Assembly (NCBI GenBank): GCA_937898895.1
Contig: CALDKL010000137.1
Coordinates: forward strand, 1-7,916
Reading direction: 5' to 3'
Origin: an uncultured Verrucomicrobiae bacterium
GTDB lineage: Bacteria > Verrucomicrobiota > Verrucomicrobiia > Verrucomicrobiales > DEV007
Length of the DNA stretch: 7,916 nucleotides
The notes beneath the pieces are model-generated. The model did no database searches, was not told where the DNA came from, and was given only the letters and a program-made list of their open reading frames with translations. Within the stretch, counting starts at the first letter, position 1. Every line of letters starts with the position of its first letter. Position numbers and translations under genes: made by a program. Below, piece by piece: positions 4,340 to 7,916 of the stretch.

Positions 4340-7042
4340 CTAATTGGGCAGGAGGGGAAACCACTTTCGCGGGGCTGGCGAGGTGCCGTTTTCCCCCGTT
4401 CTCCCTCTTCCTCCCCAAGGGAAACGGCGTTCGTGAGCTGGGGAAGCAGGGGCGGCGGTTTCCGGAGGGCTGGTTTCCGAAGCAGGGGGGGGCGAAGCGG
4501 GAGGATTCAGGACACGCTCGGGCAGGGCAAAGAGTTCCTGGCCAATCTGGCCGAGTTTTTTGAGCCCTTCGACAGGGATGTTGGTGAGTTCGGAAATGAG
4601 AGTGGCGGGGACCTTAGCGAGATTGGAGATATGTTTCGGTTTCCAGACCGGCTCGCGCACCGTGCCGGTGCAGGAGTAGGTGAGAAGTTCGCTGACGGGG
4701 GTGAGGACGGTACTGGAAAGTTCGCCGCGCGTATTGACGACGGCCTCGAGGTCGACGGATTGATCGATGAGGGAGACGGTGCCCGCTGCCTTGACGCGGA
4801 AGGCGCGAGTGAGGGCCTCGAGATCCCGGGTGGAAAGGATTCCGTTTTCGATGCGGAACGTGGCGGAGGCTTCCTTGGCGATGTTGCCGGGGCCACCGTT
4901 GTTGGTGCGGTCGGCACCTGGGAGGAGGGCACCGAGGGGACCGAGGAGCGGGATCGCGAAGAGATACCCGTCCGAGATGCGGGCGTTTCCTCCGCCTTGA
5001 AAGGTGGCGATCTGGCCGACCCGCCCGCTGAGATCGAGGTCGAGATCGACGGAGCCGATGATGTCGTCTTTCTCGACGTAATGGCGCATGACTCGCTCCA
5101 GGGGCATGTGTCGTAGGGCGGCATGCATTTGGAACGGCGAGTCGGGGATACGAACGTTCTCGACGTCGTAACGCATGTCGACGGTGCCTCCGAAGACAGC
5201 CGCCGTGAGGCGGGTGAGGTGGACGCGGCTGCCGCTGATCCGAACTTCACCGGCGGGATCCGTGAGCGTGAGCGTTTTGCCGAGGAAGTCATATTGAGCA
5301 TCGCCGCCCCCGCTGAAGGAGACGGTGAGATCGTTGTGTCGGGGCTGGTCGCCGACCTCTTCGTTGCGTCGGCCGTCGAGGCGACCAGCAAGGCGGAGCG
5401 TGGGGGGACTCTGGTGGCGATATTTTTCCAGGGCTTTGGAAAGTTTGGCATTGAAGGCCCGGGCACCTTCGACGGGATCCACGGTGGAGACGACCCCTTT
5501 CAAATCCCAGGTCCGGGCGACGCGATCATTTTCGGCGACTTCCGCGACGATCTTGCCTTCCCTTCGGGCGAGAGAGATGTTGCGGAACCATTGGGTGTTG
5601 CCGTCCGATTCATAATCGGTTTCGAGTTCGAGGAAATCGACCCCGTTGAGCCGGAACTGCCGCAGATCGATGACCCCTCGGTTCTTCCAGGTGGCGAATT
5701 TCCAGGTCTCTCCCTGACCGACGGCTGCAATGTAGATGGAAGAAGTCTCTCCGAAATTCCAGGAATCGATGATCTTGCGCCCCCGTTCGTCGAAAAAGGG
5801 ACGAAAGACGAGGGGATCGAGTTTGATCTCGGTCTCGTACTGGAGAGTCTGGCCACCATTGCCCGGTTCGTACTTGAGGTTGAGAAAAGCGACGCCGGTC
5901 TTGTGATCGAGGCGGAGGTTGCGCAGGTAGAAACGTTCGTTGGCGAGGTGGAAGCCAAACTTGGCCCCGGAGAAGACGGTGCCCCGGGTGACGAAGCGTT
6001 CGGCACGGACTTCCCCCAAAACCTCCCCCGGAAATCCGGTGAGGGGGCTCCGGAAGTGATTGAAGTCGAGATGGCCGCTCGCTTCGATCATGGGCGGAGT
6101 GAAAAAGACCACTTCCCCGAGTTTTCGATCGTTCCAGAAGAGCCCGGTGAGGCCGGCGATGTCGGCGGTGGAGGTGGCGGTGAAGTCGAGACGATTTTCT
6201 TTCTGGATCCAATGTCCGGTGAGCTCGAAGAAGCCTTTTTCGTCCCGGACGCTGAGCCGGGTGATGTCTGCCCGATTTTCGCGACCGTCGAAGCGGAGCT
6301 GGGCATCAAGACTCCGGACCTGATACGGCTGTCCCTGTTTTCTGAACGCAGAAGCCGAGACGCGGGCACTGGCGGTGAGGGTGGCAAGATCGTCGAGGTC
6401 GCCACGAAATTCGATCACGACGTGGGGGTGCTCTTCGCCGAACTCAAAGGTCTCGAACTCGCGGAGGAAGCGGAGGAACTGCCGACGGCGTTCGTTGAAA
6501 GCGGATTCGCCTTTGCGGGGATCTCGCTCGGGGTCCTTTGCCGCGCCGAGGGGAGGGCGGACCAGGGAGCCTTTCACCTCGAGGTCAACTCCCGCCACGG
6601 TCGCCTCGGCTTTGACAATCTCGATGACACTCTCGGTGATGACGATACGCCCGGAGAGATCGTTGACATGCAGGCGACGGGGCCGGGCGGGATCGAGAGG
6701 CAACGAGAGTCGGGCTTTCTGCACGTCGAGGGTGTTGATCGAGATCTCTTTGTTGAGGATCCGGTTGAGATCGACGTCGAGATACACATCATCGAGGTAG
6801 GCGACCTCCTCGGAGCGGCTGGCGTCCTGGAAAAAGCGGACGTCCTCAGCCACCAACCCGCGGAAGGCCCCGAGGGTGAGTTTGCCGATATCGACGTGGT
6901 AGCCGCGCTTGGCGAACTCCAGCTCGATCGCATTCTTCCAGCTCTCGGAGAAGCCTTCGCGCCGCGCATAGATTGCAGCCCACACGGCGGTGCAGGTGGC
7001 GGCAAGGCAAACGAGCAGGAAAAGCCGACGGATCAATCGCAT
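4340..7042 (-). CDS. AsmA-like membrane-anchored periplasmic protein
   Basis: This encodes 900 residues. An N-terminal anchor (MRLIRRLFLLVCLAATCTAV, hydrophobic about 7-24, positive residues first) implies one inner-membrane helix with the rest in the periplasm. The body is a long run of alternating beta-strand segments, as in AsmA, YhdP, YdbH and TamB. The C-terminal third carries the AsmA-type signature: GSVDLDLDLSGRVG at about 663, then GGGNARISDGYLFAIPLLG, then SATFRIENGILSTRDLEA and AAGTVSLIDQSVDLEAVVN. Members of this superfamily form hydrophobic grooves between the membranes and are implicated in phospholipid transport or outer-membrane homeostasis. That role is inferred here from the family. 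The length lies between E. coli AsmA (617) and TamB/YhdP (about 1260). The last 55 residues (846-900) are a Pro/Ser/Ala-rich tail outside the domain. The ATG at 7040-7042 is chosen because the signal anchor starts there. The gene is divergent from rsmD. Confidence 0.82.
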   Translation of the reverse strand: MRLIRRLFLLVCLAATCTAVWAAIYARREGFSESWKNAIELEFAKRGYHVDIGKLTLGAFRGLVAEDVRFFQDASRSEEVAYLDDVYLDVDLNRILNKEISINTLDVQKARLSLPLDPARPRRLHVNDLSGRIVITESVIEIVKAEATVAGVDLEVKGSLVRPPLGAAKDPERDPRKGESAFNERRRQFLRFLREFETFEFGEEHPHVVIEFRGDLDDLATLTASARVSASAFRKQGQPYQVRSLDAQLRFDGRENRADITRLSVRDEKGFFELTGHWIQKENRLDFTATSTADIAGLTGLFWNDRKLGEVVFFTPPMIEASGHLDFNHFRSPLTGFPGEVLGEVRAERFVTRGTVFSGAKFGFHLANERFYLRNLRLDHKTGVAFLNLKYEPGNGGQTLQYETEIKLDPLVFRPFFDERGRKIIDSWNFGETSSIYIAAVGQGETWKFATWKNRGVIDLRQFRLNGVDFLELETDYESDGNTQWFRNISLARREGKIVAEVAENDRVARTWDLKGVVSTVDPVEGARAFNAKLSKALEKYRHQSPPTLRLAGRLDGRRNEEVGDQPRHNDLTVSFSGGGDAQYDFLGKTLTLTDPAGEVRISGSRVHLTRLTAAVFGGTVDMRYDVENVRIPDSPFQMHAALRHMPLERVMRHYVEKDDIIGSVDLDLDLSGRVGQIATFQGGGNARISDGYLFAIPLLGPLGALLPGADRTNNGGPGNIAKEASATFRIENGILSTRDLEALTRAFRVKAAGTVSLIDQSVDLEAVVNTRGELSSTVLTPVSELLTYSCTGTVREPVWKPKHISNLAKVPATLISELTNIPVEGLKKLGQIGQELFALPERVLNPPASPPPASETSPPETAAPASPAHERRFPWGGRGRTGENGTSPAPRKWFPLLPN
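4485..4492 (-). repeat. C8 homopolymer in the 3' tail of the AsmA-like gene
   Basis: Eight consecutive G on the + strand (C8 on the coding strand) encode the triple proline near residues 851-853 in the low-complexity tail. Slippage here would replace only the last ~50 residues. Both alternative frames stay open for tens of codons beyond the tract, so a length change would swap the tail rather than truncate the domain. Confidence 0.6.
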
Positions 7043-7053
7043 GGGGGGAAGGG
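7043..7053 (-). promoter_or_regulatory. All-pyrimidine leader of the AsmA-like gene
   Basis: The 11 coding-strand bases touching the ATG are CCCTTCCCCCC, and the pyrimidine-rich context continues upstream. No Shine-Dalgarno is present. This matches the leaders of uvrB and the cytochrome gene. Confidence 0.38.
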
Positions 7054-7081
7054 CCGGGAGCCGGGAAGCGCCTCAATGGGA

Positions 7082-7127
7082 AAGGTTCTCGAAAACCGGA
7101 TCGCTGGCCAGAAGATTTCGGAACCTT
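7082..7127. repeat. Spaced inverted repeat in the AsmA-like/rsmD divergent spacer
   Basis: AAGGTTC (7082-7088) and GAACCTT (7121-7127) are perfect 7-bp arms separated by 32 bases, inside the 143-bp spacer between two divergent starts. The spacing is wide for a single operator and could be chance. No clear promoter boxes were found in this spacer. Confidence 0.2.
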
Positions 7128-7185
7128 CTTGAATAACGACTGGAGCCGCCCATTCTTTGGCCCTATTCTCCCGGTCGACGATCTC

Positions 7186-7737
7186 ATGCGCATCATTTCC
7201 GGATCTGCGGGCAGCGTCCCGTTGCGGGTGCCCCGTTTGCTGACGCGCCCGACGACGGATCGGGTGCGCGAATCGCTCTTTTCCGTGCTGGGCGACCTGA
7301 CTTCGCAGGCGCGGGTGCTGGACTTGTTCGCCGGGACGGGTTCGTTGGGGCTGGAGGCGCTGAGTCGCGGTGCCGCCACGGCGGACTTCGTGGAGTCGCA
7401 GGCGGAAGCCTGCGAGGTGATTCGGAAGAATCTGGAAAAGACGCGACTGACGGGCGGCAAGGTGCATCGGCGCGATGTCTTTTCCTTCCTGGCCTCGGTG
7501 CGGCAGGTGTCCTACGACCTGATTTTTGCGGATCCTCCCTACGCCCGAGAGGAATCGGATCGCGAGACCCTGCTGAAACTGTTGGAAAACGAAAGCCTGC
7601 CGAGAGCGCTCGCTCCGGGCGGCCTGTTCGTGCTGGAAACGCTGGCCAGTGATCCCTTGCCGACCTTGATACGATGGTCGGTAAAGGAAGAGCGCGACTA
7701 CGGAACGACGCGCATCGGTTTTCTGGTCCCGGCGTAG
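7186..7737 (+). CDS. rsmD: 16S rRNA (guanine(966)-N(2))-methyltransferase RsmD
   Basis: This encodes 183 residues, the usual length of RsmD. The enzyme transfers methyl from S-adenosylmethionine to N2 of G966 (E. coli numbering) of 16S rRNA in the small subunit. The N-terminus MRIISGSAG and the family signature RPTTDRVRESLFSVL (21-35) are typical. The SAM-binding motif I is VLDLFAGTGSLGLEALSRGA (44-63). The catalytic motif IV is DPPY (116-119), inside DLIFADPPYA. A closing GGLFVLET (about 147-154) completes the Rossmann fold. The ATG at 7186-7188 is chosen because the conserved family N-terminus begins there, although the frame is open further upstream. It has no Shine-Dalgarno. In many genomes rsmD is followed by coaD; here the next visible start (7892) does not begin like CoaD. 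It is divergent from the AsmA-like gene. Confidence 0.95.
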   Translation: MRIISGSAGSVPLRVPRLLTRPTTDRVRESLFSVLGDLTSQARVLDLFAGTGSLGLEALSRGAATADFVESQAEACEVIRKNLEKTRLTGGKVHRRDVFSFLASVRQVSYDLIFADPPYAREESDRETLLKLLENESLPRALAPGGLFVLETLASDPLPTLIRWSVKEERDYGTTRIGFLVPA

Positions 7738-7756
7738 GGAGGCGTAGGTGCGTAGG
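7732..7756 (+). repeat. Three close copies of GCGTAGG at the rsmD stop
   Basis: GCGTAGG occurs at 7732-7738, 7742-7748 and 7750-7756. The first copy contains the rsmD TAG stop codon. This looks like a local duplication by slippage at the end of the gene; no function is evident. Confidence 0.5.
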
Positions 7757-7891
7757 TCCGGAGAACCCAAATGGGCGAAGATTCCGGTTGTTGAAGGGCC
7801 GGACTCCGGCGACAGTTCGCGCCGCCGTCAAGGTTCCCCGGATCGAGGACGACCTGTGGCTTGTTTTGCGTTTTCTTCTCTTTCGTCATCC
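7738..7891. other. Intergenic region between rsmD and the next gene
   Basis: These 154 bp hold no gene I can support. GCCGGACTCCGGC at 7798-7810 is a 13-bp palindrome able to form a small GC hairpin, but no T-run follows it. Towards the 3' end, 7861-7891 becomes T-rich and pyrimidine-rich (26 of 31 bases C or T), running directly into the next ATG. It is the same kind of leader as seen elsewhere in the window. Confidence 0.4.
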
Positions 7892-7916
7892 ATGAAACTC
7901 TCTCAATTCCCTCTCC
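7892..7916 (+). CDS. Start of an unidentified gene (5' fragment)
   Basis: An ATG at 7892-7894 opens a frame reading MKLSQFPL up to the window edge. Support is indirect: it follows a pyrimidine-rich leader like those before secure starts in this window, and it lies on the same strand as rsmD 154 bp downstream. Eight residues are too few to name a family. Confidence 0.4.

Noticed and set aside
5123..7132. A 669-codon open frame on the + strand opposite the AsmA-like gene (with a further 290-codon one at 4244-5116).
   Set aside because: The frame is in exact codon register with the AsmA-like gene. It is open because that gene avoids TTA, CTA and TCA, which would be stops on the other strand, as expected at high GC. 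Its translation is a featureless Gly/Glu/Asp/Val mix, whereas the minus frame has a membrane anchor and AsmA motifs.
6973..7185. A 71-codon upstream extension of rsmD.
   Set aside because: It would overlap the start of the AsmA-like gene, and RsmD proteins begin with the MRIISGSAG-type N-terminus found at 7186.
7798..7810. GCCGGACTCCGGC palindrome as the rsmD terminator.
   Set aside because: It is too compact for a strong stem and has no T-run after it on the + strand.
7698..7889. A 63-codon minus-strand frame across the rsmD end and the following spacer.
   Set aside because: It overlaps the rsmD 3' end, has no recognisable motif, and its start region coincides with the pyrimidine-rich leader of the next + strand gene.

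Overview
The window is a dense stretch of high-GC bacterial chromosome with housekeeping and envelope genes on both strands. I see no rRNA, tRNA, insertion sequence, phage gene or CRISPR array. Gene content and style point to a Gram-negative bacterium. A member of the Verrucomicrobiota or another PVC-group lineage is my best guess. The reasons are a phytanoyl-CoA-dioxygenase-family enzyme of a type I associate with Planctomycetes and Verrucomicrobia, a long AsmA-like membrane-anchored protein, and start codons preceded by pyrimidine tracts instead of Shine-Dalgarno sites. This placement is inference, not proof.

Layout. Positions 1-171 (+) hold the 3' end of an RlpA-like double-psi beta-barrel gene. 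It overlaps tail to tail with a small DUF4404-type gene at 148-462 (-). Upstream of that gene, on the same strand, is a secreted mono-haem c-type cytochrome at 517-975 (-); the two could form a short operon. A 161-bp divergent spacer separates the cytochrome from a phytanoyl-CoA dioxygenase (PhyH) family gene at 1137-1979 (+). After a 123-bp gap containing a 7-bp-arm inverted repeat comes uvrB at 2103-4247 (+), the excision-repair damage-verification helicase. Its product carries an extra block of about 44 residues just after the YVSATP helicase motif. uvrB converges on a 900-codon AsmA-like gene at 4340-7042 (-). A divergent spacer of 143 bp then leads to rsmD at 7186-7737 (+), a 16S rRNA guanine methyltransferase. 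A new (+) gene appears to start at 7892 and runs off the window.

The genes do not form one pathway. They are separate functions: peptidoglycan and septum (RlpA), periplasmic electron transfer (cytochrome), an unassigned Fe(II)/2-oxoglutarate oxygenase, DNA repair (UvrB), probable inter-membrane lipid traffic or envelope homeostasis (AsmA-like), and ribosome modification (RsmD). I do not see a new multi-gene system. The observations most worth checking are the UvrB insertion and the recurring all-pyrimidine leaders directly before start codons.
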